64,000 nt of DNA. Origin: Talinum fruticosum. Lineage: Eukaryota > Streptophyta > Magnoliopsida > Caryophyllales > Talinaceae. The stretch spans positions 4,278,001-4,342,000 of the forward strand of contig JAITYX010000041.1 in NCBI GenBank assembly GCA_021018815.1. The letters run 5' to 3'. Both the position numbers and the translations under genes were made by a program. Shown piece by piece: positions 50,901 to 60,744 of the stretch. Position 1 is the first letter of the stretch. Each line of letters starts with the position of its first letter. Under the pieces are notes generated by a model. The model did not search any database. It was not told where the DNA came from and saw only the letters and a list, made by a program, of their open reading frames with translations.

Positions 50901-51363
50901 TTCTGGAAGTGACGATTGGACCGCTAGAGTTTGGTCAATTTCCCGAGGATCCTGTGATGCTGTTTTGGGATGTCATGGTGGGTCAGTTCACTGTGTTGAG
51001 TATTCAGGGTCAGAAAAAGGAGTAATAACAGGATCAGATGATGGGTTTGTCAGATTCTGGGAAAACTCTGATGGGAATTTCAAATGTGCCAAAGATGTGA
51101 ATATGCACAGCTCTATACTGTCAGTCAGTGCACATGAGCAGTGGGCAGGGGTTGGGGCGGCTGATAACTCGTTGTCATTGTTTCAGCAGACACAGGAAAG
51201 ATTTAGTGGGTCGTCAAAATCTGGTGGATGGCAGCTTTATAGGACGCCTCAAATGTCATCTGCTGTGGTTAGATGTGTAGCCTCTGACCTCCAGAGAAAG
51301 AGAATCTGCAGTGGTGGTCGTGATGGACATCTTAGGTTATGGGATGCTACCATCAATATCTAA
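17958..51363 (+). CDS. SCD1: SCD1-like DENN and WD40 repeat protein, 24 exons
   Basis: SCD1 proteins act with SCD2 as a Rab GEF-linked complex in clathrin-mediated trafficking and cytokinesis; that is family knowledge. Exons: 17958-18131, 20179-20272, 20541-20739, 21000-21141, 21282-21382, 22851-22914, 25910-26023, 34821-35041, 35695-35749, 35906-35993, 38567-38755, 38863-38966, 39363-39407, 43446-43518, 43613-43686, 43773-43823, 44468-44625, 45738-45782, 46453-46510, 46605-46688, 48962-49220, 49647-49831, 50182-50246, 50493-51363. All other junctions are GT-AG and in phase. The exception is exon 10-11, where the phase needs a TG acceptor. The tripartite DENN module occupies about residues 1-430 ([39 protein letters not shown]). 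A helical linker follows, then eight WD40 blades from about residue 821 ([14 protein letters not shown] to [10 protein letters not shown]). Total is about 1,170 residues, near the family's usual 1,180-1,200. The linker between RKQIL and GLW is shorter than in typical SCD1, suggesting a divergent copy. The start is chosen at the conserved [12 protein letters not shown]. Confidence 0.92.
18132..20178 (+). other. SCD1 intron 1, no other gene seen
   Basis: A 2-kb intron bounded by AGG|GTTAGT and TGCAG|TGTGTT. It holds a poly-T run at 18147-18162 and no recognisable element. Confidence 0.7.
22115..22560 (+). mobile_element. LINE 3' end in SCD1 intron 5
   Basis: The plus strand encodes a broken LINE ORF2 C-terminus ([20 protein letters not shown], like the L/A-x-x-I-W-x-x-E-R-N block). 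A tail family shared with the pieces at 24080, 36745 and 42600 follows, including GAGCATGAGGGTATAAT and a GGGTGACATCCCCTTGATGT-like segment. It is a 5'-truncated, old insertion. Confidence 0.55.
22915..24079 (+). other. SCD1 intron 6, first part, unclassified
   Basis: No bounded element is clear. At 23040-23480 there are protein-like open frames on both strands (84 codons minus, 144 codons plus) that I do not recognise. From 23400 to 23740 GACCCGACC and CGAACCT-type words resemble the hAT-like subterminal motifs seen elsewhere in the window. Confidence 0.35.
24080..24470 (+). mobile_element. LINE 3' end in SCD1 intron 6
   Basis: The plus strand carries ORF2 C-terminal phrases ([36 protein letters not shown]) followed by the LINE 3' tail with GGATGACATCTCCCTAGTGT and TTAATACAAATTG. 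It is about 80% alike by eye to the inverted copy in intron 10. It is truncated and without an intact frame. Confidence 0.65.
26930..27605 (-). mobile_element. older LINE fragment (ORF2 C-terminal half) in SCD1 intron 7
   Basis: On the minus strand, [20 protein letters not shown] followed by NNLDR matches the post-RT LINE block K.HW..W...C.P...GGLG...L. About 300 bases on, [17 protein letters not shown] and a [18 protein letters not shown] stretch match the zf-RVT region. Stops interrupt the frame. The plus-strand LINE at 27619 is inserted into it, so its upstream remainder should continue after 31006. Confidence 0.65.
27619..30993 (+). mobile_element. 5'-truncated LINE with poly(A) and 13-bp target duplication
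   Basis: AGGCTTGTATGAA occurs at 27606-27618 and again at 30994-31006, straight after a run of about 15 A residues. These are the marks of target-primed reverse transcription. The element starts inside ORF2, after the endonuclease domain. RT blocks are clear ([49 protein letters not shown] with the catalytic FADD kept). They are followed by a zf-RVT region and an RNase H domain ([20 protein letters not shown], about 30498). Several stops and frameshifts make it inactive. It sits in the sense direction in SCD1 intron 7. Confidence 0.88.
31903..33442. mobile_element. non-autonomous Mutator-like element, long TIRs, 9-bp target duplication
   Basis: Both ends begin CAAAAACGACTTAGGG when read inward, and the inverted match continues for at least 190 bases, more loosely for about 300. 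It passes through ATTATTAGAATTGTTTT, ACATTCTACTGTAACTATT and GGCTTCCTCTCTCTC. AAATTTTAC flanks it exactly on both sides (31894-31902 and 33443-33451), a 9-bp duplication, the mark of Mutator transposases. There is no transposase inside. The interior is unusually GC-rich and holds a roughly 200-bp direct duplication (32682-32883 and 32884-33077). Confidence 0.9.
32682..33077. repeat. two-copy tandem duplication (about 200 bp each) within the MULE
   Basis: Copy 1 starts GAAGCGAGCGGCGTTCTGG at 32682 and copy 2 starts GAAGCGAGTGGCGTTCTGG at 32884. They run in parallel to GGGGCTGGAGACRGACGACGA with few substitutions and one small length difference near the middle. Open frames cross both copies on either strand, but I recognise no protein family. 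The GC content is far above the surrounding AT-rich DNA, so it may be captured sequence. Confidence 0.8.
33820..34010 (+). pseudogene. LINE reverse transcriptase fragment, different subfamily
   Basis: The plus strand reads [20 protein letters not shown], then QWFMLFS with a stop. This matches the RT block LSPYLF..V.DEL...IQ.EVPWCMLFADD just before the catalytic FADD, which is lost here. It lies just outside the hAT-like right end in SCD1 intron 7. Confidence 0.6.
36745..37690 (-). mobile_element. LINE fragment (RT C-terminus to 3' end) in SCD1 intron 10
   Basis: On the minus strand [16 protein letters not shown] is followed by [20 protein letters not shown] and [19 protein letters not shown]. 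This is the standard stretch after the RT palm of plant LINEs. It ends with a C-terminal [12 protein letters not shown] block and the 3' tail also found in introns 5, 6 and 13. A run of about 27 A residues on the plus strand at 36822-36847 interrupts the tail. It is antisense to SCD1 and has internal stops. Confidence 0.7.
37691..38566 (+). other. rest of SCD1 intron 10, nothing recognised
   Basis: No coding or repeat feature could be supported between the LINE fragment and exon 11. Confidence 0.4.
39408..42599 (+). other. SCD1 intron 13, unclassified
   Basis: Mostly unique-looking AT-rich intron. A near-inverted pair of short words (CATGAGAGATGG and CCATCTCTCATGG, around 39960-40110) brackets about 130 bases. 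GGTCGGTTCAGG and GGTCGGGTTTCAG at 41470-41680 resemble hAT-like subterminal words. No gene is supported. Confidence 0.35.
42600..43075 (-). mobile_element. LINE 3' end in SCD1 intron 13
   Basis: An inverted copy of the LINE tail family. ACACCAAGGGGATGTCACCC matches the tails in introns 5 and 6 in reverse, and the segment to about 43070 matches the intron 10 fragment (CATCAATTTCCAAACTCCTT; CACCAAATAGCC). The frame is destroyed. It is antisense to SCD1. Confidence 0.6.
46689..48961 (+). other. SCD1 intron 20 with mobile-element-like insert
   Basis: Between about 47165 and 48130 the phrase ATGGGTGTCCC occurs twice (near 47211 and 48057), bracketing AT-rich and GA-microsatellite DNA. A block at 48180-48490 is rich in AACCCGAC and CCCGAACCGA words, like the hAT subterminal motifs in this window. 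No coding sequence is supported; the long frames here are products of the GA repeats. Confidence 0.4.
47789..48010. repeat. (GA)n microsatellite cluster
   Basis: Three interrupted GA runs lie at about 47789-47839, 47917-47960 and 47992-48008. They are separated by GT/GGC-rich sequence and probably expanded by slippage. Confidence 0.9.
49578..49600. repeat. (CT)n microsatellite in SCD1 intron 21
   Basis: About ten CT units directly upstream of exon 22. They lie roughly 45 bases before the splice acceptor and may add to its pyrimidine tract. Confidence 0.85.
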
Positions 51364-51468
51364 TGTTAATATTGTATCATTCTGTAATGTAATGACTTCA
51401 TCTGTACATGCAATATCAGAGGAAGTAAATTTCCATTCCTTTTTTTTGGGGGGCGGAGGGAGGTTGGA

Positions 51469-51473
<5 letters not shown>

Positions 51474-51506
<33 letters not shown>
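51474..51506. repeat. (TA)n microsatellite in the SCD1 3' UTR region
   Basis: About 16 TA units 110 bases after the stop codon, probably transcribed. Confidence 0.9.
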
Positions 51507-51507
<1 letters not shown>

Positions 51508-51628
51508 ACATACTTTGCAAGGTAGGCGAGAAACTGCCATATAGAATACAACTATTGTAACAAGCTCTTCTACCCTTGTAAATGTGTATGCAAATAACCT
51601 TACTTACATAAATTGCTTTTCTGAGTTA

Positions 51629-51634
51629 AATAAA
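51629..51634 (+). terminator. possible SCD1 polyadenylation signal
   Basis: AATAAA lies 266 bases after the stop codon, in AT-rich sequence, at a typical distance for a plant 3' UTR. Plant signals are loose, so this is only a candidate. Confidence 0.35.
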
Positions 51635-52099
51635 GTCGTTCATTAATTAACCCAAAAACTGACATATAAGGCGACACTAAACATTGTCATTTTAGCAAAA
51701 AGAGGTTCAATTAGAATGGTTGGAGATATATCGCGTTTTCTTTGTTTGGAACTTTTAAAGTAGGCAATCAAGTTTCAGTTATTATATCATGGAGCCTGGG
51801 GTATAGGATTATTGTACACACTTCAAGCCCAAAACAAAAAACGCACGGCCCGACCCAAATGCAAATTGATGCAGCCCACTTGAAAATAAAAAAAAGAGCA
51901 CAGACTGGATTCGAACCTTTTTAATTGTTTTTTAACAAAATAATAATATACCATATTTATATAAGAAATAAAATCTAGACACATGAATATTTTTTGCAAC
52001 ACTTTTTAGTTTTCACTTTTTTAAAAAAATTTACTCCGATTTAAATTTTAATATTCACTAAAAAAATTATAATATTTATTGAAAAAAATCTAATATTCA

Positions 52100-53880
52100 C
52101 TAAAACTTACTTTGTGTTTATTAAAAATATATTCACTTAAATTTATTTTAATACTCATAAAAATATATTAAACAATAAACACTAAACACTAATCTATTAT
52201 ACACTAATAACTAATGTATTATACACAAAACATTATTTTAATCTACAACAGAAAACTAAAACTAAGACATTAATCGTCATATAAACATTAACACTAAATG
52301 TTGAATCATATTCACTAAATAAGGTTCTAATATACACAAAAAGATTAAAAACTAATAAATTGACAATGTTATAGATTTAATGTTTAACACTCGAACACCG
52401 ATGTATATAATACACTAAATGACATTCTAATATATACTAAAAAGTAAATATTTTAAACTCGAAACTAGTATAGTGTTGATATACACTAAAAGTTAAAAAC
52501 TAAAATCACATATCTAAAGCTCAACACTAAACTTTATTATATCATATACTAAACAATGTGACTAATATACACTAAAAAAAAACTAAATACTTGTGCAACA
52601 ATACACTAAAGATTATTAAAAACATAATAGGTGTAACACTAAATAACAAACACTAAACACCATTCTACCATATACTAAATTGCTTGATAAAAACACTAAA
52701 CATTGTACTTAAAAAACACTAAATACTATACAATAATACACTAAAGATCATTAAAAATATAATAGGTATAACACTAAATGACAAACACTAAACATTATTG
52801 TATCATACACTAAAATGTTTGATATAAAACACCAAATATTGTACTGAAAATACTAAACACTCGTACAATAATACACTAAAGATTATTAAAAAACACTAAA
52901 CATTGTACTAAAAACACTAAACATTTTGCAACAATACACTAAATATCATTAAAAATACAATAGGTGTAATACTAAACGACAAATACTAAACATTATTCTA
53001 CCATACACTAAATTGTTTGATTCAAAACACTAAATATTATACTAAAAACACTAAACATTGTACTAAAAACCATTAAATAATGTACAATAATACATTAAAA
53101 ATCATTAAAAATATAATAGGTGTAAAACTAAATGACAAACACTAAACACTATTTTACCATACACTAACATGCTTGATAGAAAACACTAAACATTGTACTA
53201 AGAAACACTAAACACTATGTAACAATACACTAAAAATCATTAACAATATAATAAGTGTAATACTAAACGACAAACACTAAATACTACTCTACCATACACT
53301 AAAATGTTTGATAGAAAACACTAAACATTGTACTAAAAACACTAAATATTATGCAACAATACACTAAAGATCATAAAAATGAAATAGGTGTAACACTAAA
53401 TAACAAACATTAAACATTATTCTACCATACACTAGATTGCTTGATAGAAAATACTAAATATTATACTGAAAAATACTAAACATTGTATTAAAAAACACTA
53501 AATATTGTGCAACAATACACTAAATATATAAAAATAGAATAGGTTTAACACTAAACGACAAACACTAAAACATTATTCTACCATACACTAAATTATTTTA
53601 TAGAAAACACTAAACATTGTACTAAAAAATATTAAATATTGTACTAAAAAATACTAAACATTGTGCAACAAAATAATACACTAAAGATCATTAAAAATAT
53701 AATAAGTGTAACACTAAATGACAAACACTAAACATTATTCTATCATACACTAAAATATTTGATAGAAAACACTAAATATTGTAATTAAAAACACTAAAGT
53801 ACAAATTTAAAGCTCAACACTAAACTTTGTTATGTCATACACTAAACATTAATTTATCATACACTAAAATTGATCTCATG
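52100..53880. repeat. ACACTAAA-motif minisatellite, about 135-bp period
   Basis: From about 52590 a unit of 130-160 bp recurs roughly nine times. The order is CAATACACTAAAGATCATTA, then AATAGGTGTAACACTAAA, then ACAAACACTAAACATTATTC, then CCATACACTAAATTG, then TTGATAGAAAACACTAAAC, then ATTGTACTAAAAACACTAAA. Unit length varies by gain or loss of a roughly 20-bp ACATTGTACTAAAAACACTA piece. From 52100 to 52590 the same ACACTAAA word occurs at irregular spacing. There is no coding potential. Confidence 0.85.
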
Positions 53881-55507
53881 ATATAGTTATTGTACTCTTT
53901 TGATAAACATTTGAATTTATCTTAGTGAAAATTACATATATATTTTTAATGTATAAATCAACTTTATCTCAAAATAATTTAATTTAGTTGATAACATATT
54001 TTTAAAATTGTAACAAACATTGCAAAAATTAAAAACAAGAGGAAACATTCAGAACAAAAAAAGTAAGAAATTTATTTCACAGATTTTCGCAAGGGGACTC
54101 AAAGCTCTAACCTAAAAGTTATCAGCCTAGTGTTCATACCAGCTGTCCAACTGCAGTTATATGTGTTATTCTAAAATAAAAACATATATATAACACTTCT
54201 GGGTTAGAGATAAAATAAGCGCACACAATTTTTTTCACGCGTGATCAATAAAGAGTGCACGTAACTTTGGTACCCAAGGGTGTACATAATACTTTGTGAT
54301 CAAGTTTTGGGGTCTAAATTCTTATGAGTTAGGGTTTACATTCTACTTTTTATTTCCTATCTCTCTCAGTAAGTTTTAGTATACTACCCTATCATATAGA
54401 TTCAATAAAGCGAATTCAACTTTTGAATGTGACAGTTTTATTGGTCTGGATTTTAAGTACGGATAACTTGGATTATAATGGGCATAGGCCAAATGGTATA
54501 ACGATAATAAGCTAGCTAGTTAGATTGATATTGGTGTGAGTAAGATTATTAATCAAGTTTTGATGGATTTAGGGCGAATGGGTAGTGTTATGAGTACTAT
54601 TTTATAATTTTTTATTTGTTGATTGTATTTGAACTCTAGCCTAATAGCTATTAATTATTAAAATAAAAGATGTCTACAAAAAAATAATAAAATAAAAAAG
54701 CAAAATATGAGTATGCCATATGCAGAAGCAAAATGACAAGGCTTCATAGATTCAGTGAAATGTAACAATGTAAATTTATAATTATATGTGATAATCATAA
54801 CTTCATAGGGTTCATACTTAAAACTAAAAATCATAAATTATGAATCATGTTAACTCCACCACATCATTTAAATGCAAATCAATAATTCCATTCACAATTT
54901 TAGACATCAAGGAATTCAAGTTCATGCTGGGGTAAGGCCATATTAGGGATGATTAGTCTGTGTTTTGATTTCCCCCTCTCAACATTTTTTATTTATTCAT
55001 GGTGGTTATCATGTATTACTATATAAGAAATCCCTAGCTCATTGACATAAGGCACCAACTTGCTAGACAAACACAACTATAACATTAACAAAGTATGTCA
55101 CCTTATTATCCCGTCAAAAACCAGATATAGAGCTACACTAGTCATGGAAGAGTAACTCATATCGAAGCAAAAGATTTGTTTAGTTCCCCGGCTTACACCA
55201 TCCAAAATAAACCATGAAAATAAATAATAATAATTAAAATTGATCTATGATATTTAATTTTTTTAATGACAATTCTTAAATATGTAGGCCAATTGGATCG
55301 TTATTTAATTGATTTGATTCACTCATTTTACCAAATGTTTAAGCAACAATTTTTTTTATTTCCCTTACAAATACGAGATACCCTTTTTTAAAATTGTGAA
55401 GTGAACAAATAAGAATAAGCACATTTCTTGAGTATTGAGATGACAAAAGATGATGTTTTCAGACCTCCATATCAATCTCTTTCACAAGGTCATGAGGTCC
55501 GAGTACA
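53881..55507. other. intergenic spacer between SCD1 and the reductase
   Basis: No gene supported. GGGACTCAAAGCTCTAACCT with CCAGCTGTCCAACTGCAG (about 54094-54155) mirrors GGATTCGAACCT on the other side of the minisatellite (51907). This hints that both belong to one large element. A degenerate tRNA-like head at about 54480 is too weak to call. Confidence 0.35.
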
Positions 55508-58399
55508 TTACTCAAGTAACACTCCTTTTTGTTGAGGTAGCTTGGAAATTTTTGTCAAATCATCATTTGTCAATGACCAATCAAAGATTTGTAAGTTCTC
55601 TTCCATTCTCTTCTTGTTGAAACTCTTGGGCACCACACTTACCCCTTGCTCATAAGCCCATCTCAAAGAAACCTGCAATTTTTACACCCAAGTAATTTAA
55701 TTATAATAATTACATAGTTTTATTTATGCAAGCACTCAAGATTTAGTAATTTTAAGGGTTGTGTCGATCGTTAGATAGTGAAGGTAAAAGTTCCAAGTGA
55801 AAATTGAAGTGCCTGAATTGACAATGACAAAACCATGTAGCATTTGTCAATATACTAGTAATTACTCCCATACTATAAGATAATATTGCATAATCCTCAA
55901 AATTTAGTAAATAATTTTTACGATACCGATCTTCCTGAATTCTTCTTCTTTTTTAACCCGTTCATCTTTTGTGCCAAATTATTTTGATCGTAAATTTTGA
56001 CATAGTATAATCATGTAAACAAATGGTTGACTACTATTTAAGCAAAATTTGTACGTTTAAAATTGTCTAACACAAAAGTGAATGGCTAAAAAAACTCATA
56101 AAGGTCAAGGTTATAAACATTGTTTATGAAAGCCATGAAGAGGTATATGACAATGTCTCATAATAAGATGCATGACCAATTATTTTGTCATCATAAATAT
56201 CCAACCTATGCATGAGAACGTATAGATTATGACATGATGATATAATTTTCATCTGAATTTTAACCAGTTAAAGGGGCGGTTTAGTGAGACCCAACCACCT
56301 TTCTCACACCCCTCTAAAAGCATAACATAAATTTTCTCTCCTTTCTCGCATCCCTCTCCCAAACCTTCCCCAATAGGTGTGCGTGAGATGATATAGGCCC
56401 TCGGTTGGTTTGGTAGCAACCCAATCCAAAAAAGAAATAATGAGCTCAAGATATGTGAAAGTTTACAGTATTAAAGAGACTTGTAAACTATTTGCAAAGA
56501 TAGGGCTAGTTACATTTAAATATATGTAAAGTCTTCTTCGGTTGTAGGATTCATATTCAAAGATGGTTTTGTAGATTATAAGTTGCAAACATATATAGAA
56601 GGTTAGGTCAAAGTAAAGCATATATATACCGTGCAACATGCTTTTCCTCTCTCATTTGCGATCTCTTGAAGTGAGGCACATCCTAGAATACGATCATCTC
56701 CCCATTTTGTATTAATTGCACCTATTGGGGAGTAAGCTGTGATGTGTATTCCTTTTCTCTTGCACAATTCTCTTAGCTGTGTTTGGTGCCACATTGGGTT
56801 CATTTCCACCTTCCAATATGATCATGCCACAATACAAGTTTTTGTTATTAGATATCATGTATAATATGTCAACTTTTCGATAGTTGAAAACTTAATATTG
56901 GATATTTTTTTGACTAAAGATTATAGTGAATTGAAAAAAATGCCTCTTTGAAATGTCTAGCTTCGTTTCTATGAAAAGTGGTAGCTAATTATTTATAGAA
57001 TTAAGGTCTAATGAACAAGACAATATGTAACTTGCAATCTAATTAGGACTATCCTGCTACGTTAAACTCCTATTTTCCCCGCACACTTGTCAACATGCAA
57101 GTTAGGCATTCTCTCTTAACGTCACATGTACTGTAGGAATAGGCAACTCTAAAGTTCGAAAGCTTTGGAGAAAGCTTTTGCATCAAACCCCCACATCTCA
57201 ACTCAAGGGCATCCATCTTAATAATTTCCCTAATATAGCCAAATTTCTTTCAGAAAATTCTGTATAAAGTTTTCTTAAAACTTTTTTCAATTTAAGGACA
57301 CATGCTTTAATTAACACTTAGTTAAACTCAAAATGGAACACCCATATCATAAATTTCTAAACTCGAGCACTATTCAATCACCTCAACTCGATCTTGAGAT
57401 ATGTATTTTTCATGAAGGTGGAAGTTGTTACCCGATTGACGAGCGGGGGACACGAGCAAATTGAAGAAGGTCTTCAAGTTTGCTTGGGGAGAAATTGCTC
57501 ACACCAATGGCTTTGGCAAGGCCAAGGCTTTGACACTCTTCCATGCCTTCCCAAACAGATTTCAAGTCAATAGGGAAGATGATGTTGTTGGAGTTGGGGA
57601 TTGGCTTTTCGGTTGGCCTTTGGCTCGGTTTTAGTGGCAAATGTATCAAATACAAGTCCAAGTATTCCAGCTTGAGTTCTCTAATTAATGGATCCATTGA
57701 GCAATGTGAGGAGCATCATGATTCAGCATTTTTTATTAAACAAGTATAAATAACATTAATTGACAAGGCCTCTTTTGATTTATGCTTAGAGAACATAAAA
57801 TATATAGATTTTTTATATAGAGACAATATTTCTCCTCCAATCAGTCCTACTTGTAGTACATATTAGTAGGAGTAAGAATATTTATATTTGAATTTCCCCA
57901 AATTTTTAAAAAGCGTGATTTATTTAGGAGGTGATGCTAGTATTGTTAAAATGAAGGTTTTTACTATTTGAAAATAATACTTGTAATTTCTATGTCGAGA
58001 TCTTTACTATGAATACTATAAGTATGGAACAATGTCACTTTTTTATTTTAATTAATAGTAAGAGTACAACACTTACAGGTAGATCTTCTTTCTAAAGATT
58101 TATTTAACTAGATTTGCATGTCTACTCACTAAATTTTTAAATAGGCTAACTCAATATATAAATAAGTGAAATACACTGAAATAATGTTACTTAGGTGGAG
58201 AGAAACTGCTATCTTTCCAATAAAATATTCCTACTAAAATTTAAACTCATACCTCATAAGAACGTGGATCAAATATCCCCAAACTGCCTAGGGTCGGGTT
58301 AGCTTGGTCTAGGATGAATGTTCCAAAACACTCACTCATATGTCTGGCTTTTTCTTCACTACAAGCTACTATTGAAAACCAGGCTGACACAATTCCTAC

Positions 58400-58745
58400 T
58401 TGACATCAATAGTACAATTTGTGTGCATTGCAACCAAGAGGAGCTAAGGCCATGAACATCTCTTTTATGACTGCAGTTTTGTTCCACAAATCGAGAAGCT
58501 CTCTGTGCATCCGAATGACAGACACACAATTTGTAGCAATGAATTCATAAAGGTTTGAATATCAAAGCCACCAAAGGCCACAAGGCAATGATCTATGCTA
58601 CCTTTGCAGCCACGGTATACTTTGTTTGGACATCAAGGAATTCAGTTGTTTTTGAGAATGTACATACGGATTGTCAAACGAGTTGTACACGAGTGAAAGA
58701 ACAAGTAAAAATGAGAGTGTTACTTTTTGCAAAATTATCAAGTTA
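58400..58745 (+). mobile_element. LINE ORF2 C-terminal remnant in reductase intron 1
   Basis: The plus strand reads CVHCNQEELRP, then, one frame over, GHEHLFYDCSF. Together these form a zf-RVT finger. Then AMIYATFAATVYFVWTSRNS and VFENVHTD lead to KEQVKMRVL. This is the usual tail of LINE ORF2 (AA..YF.W..RN..VF). It is opposite in strand to the reductase and broken by frameshifts. Confidence 0.7.
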
Positions 58746-58759
58746 ATACATCACTTGTA

Positions 58760-60740
58760 TAAACAAAGTTCTTAACTCGAATATTTGTGAGGCGAGTGTT
58801 TTGAGTCACTCTCATTCATAGTGCTCCTTAGGTTGTAAACCGTTGGGGAATTTGTTCTCCATAATGAAGGCCTTCTAAATTCCCGAAAAACAAATCCCCA
58901 AACCGAGTAATTGTTTCTCAATGCCACTAATCTCTTAAAACTTTTCCCAAATGTCACTATTCTAAATATTGTTCTAAGTGTGCAACTAAAATTCTAAAAT
59001 TAGACAAAAATGTCACTAAAAGTCCTAAAATTTTAAGATAATTTCCAACTTCCAATAATAGAATATATCCCTATTGAAATTTGAACCTTTTACCTCAAAA
59101 CATAACATGAATCAAATATTCCTTCACAATGTAGATGTTTTATCATCCTTTGTGTGTAATTTTTTTCGTTTACGTGAAAAGAGGTAAATAATAATTGTGG
59201 ACACGAGATAGGATTAGAATTAAGATCTTTCTACATAATCTCCTAGAGTTGATAATAAGCTGACTAATGGCTTATGATTATTACATGATAGCTTATGGAA
59301 GTAGAAAAGTGGTCGTGATTCATGAACAACATTTTATATTTGCCCCCAAATTCATCCATATGAAATGAAATGAGTAAACTTTTCTAGAAGGACACTAAAA
59401 ATAAGAGTTTTTTTTTCTTAGGGCATAAGCTGTGGAATAATATATAGTATACTAGTTAATATCTTGCATGTTGCAAGGTTTTGACTTGCACTCATGTACA
59501 ATTTTTTTGGTTTTTGGGGGTTTAATATTCAAGCCTTTCAACTAAGCAAGAAAAAAACATTTGGTATTTGATTTATTAATACTAAATTTAAAGTTCAATA
59601 AATCTAGTTTTAAGTGATGACCTATTATCTCTTATAAATGAAAATGACACTTATTTTCCCTTGCAAGCGATCAAAAATAAAAGTTTATATATGCAAAAAT
59701 CGAGATTTGGTACAAGAAGTTTGATGTGAAGTAAGGTGTTTGGAATCCCTAAAACCAAAAATCTTGATCAGAGATGGAGGGAGGGGATGCAAGCGAAATT
59801 CATTGATTGAAGGAGAAGGATTTGTCTATTCATTGGGCACCTAAAATGGTGGTTAGAGGCGGGTACAGAGGTGGTGAATAGGGGACGACAAGGAGGTGAT
59901 GCGTTAAGAGATCTAACAAACCCAAAGTTTTGGGGTGTTTTTTGAATCCTTTTTGAAGTTAAGTTTAATTTTTCTGCAAGACTAACACAGTTTCGAGGCT
60001 CGGGTTTTGGCTTTCTTGTTTTAGTGAGAATTCAAGGTGGTTTGGGTTTTATGGTAGAGAGTTCAATTTTTGTTGCTTTGGCTTTGTTTCGTTTTTCTCA
60101 CTTGTTCGATTTATTTCTATAGTATCTACAAGTATTGTTTTAGTTGTATGGTATTATTATTTACCTTTGCCATTATTTATTAAAAAAATTTCCATAATTA
60201 TGACTCTTAAAAATCTACCCATTACAATAACTGACACTCTTTGTATATTGTATCAAAAACTTAAGGATCGATCAACTTTTTGTTCACCCACTAGTCAGCC
60301 ACCATCAATATCAATTTAATTAAGAAAATATCTCATTACGGTGCAAATTTGTAGACAAAAGCACTCATACAGTAATCTCTATATAATACGGAATATAAGA
60401 ATCTTTTTCGTCTAAGAAAGTTAAAACATTGCTTCATCTTTAAAAACAAAAAATAAAGAAAAAACTATCAATTTTTATTAAAAAAAATTAAAGTAATATT
60501 ATTTAGTACTTGTTTTCTCTCTAATTGGTTAAACAAAACAAAAACTATATTTTTACTAATAAAACATATACTTAAAAAGTATACCACGACATTATGAGTG
60601 ATTTTGATTTTATTGTCAAAATTAAATCCTCGTATTTTCAAGAGATATTTTCCATCTAATTACGCTGCGTTATATTTGTAAAAATTTAATATCCATTTTA
60701 TTGGTGTGTTTGAAATGATGTTGAGAACAAAAAGAACTCA
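58760..60740. other. reductase intron 1, no gene seen
   Basis: AT-rich intron sequence. No domain, RNA gene or bounded element could be supported. Confidence 0.4.
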
Positions 60741-60744
60741 CCTT

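Noticed and set aside
51900..51915. GATTCGAACC, a tRNA T-arm-like word
   Set aside because: No acceptor, D or anticodon arm around it; this word is common in plant repeats.
52590..53870. Regularly spaced repeats, considered as a CRISPR-like or telomere-variant array
   Set aside because: The units are 130-160 bp and variable, with no conserved spacer layout. The window is plant nuclear DNA, and ACACTAAA is not the CCCTAAA telomere unit nor arrayed head to tail.
54480..54700. tRNA-like head (GGGCATAGGCCAAATGGTAT) and A-rich end suggesting a SINE
   Set aside because: The B box is not recognisable and no target duplication was found.
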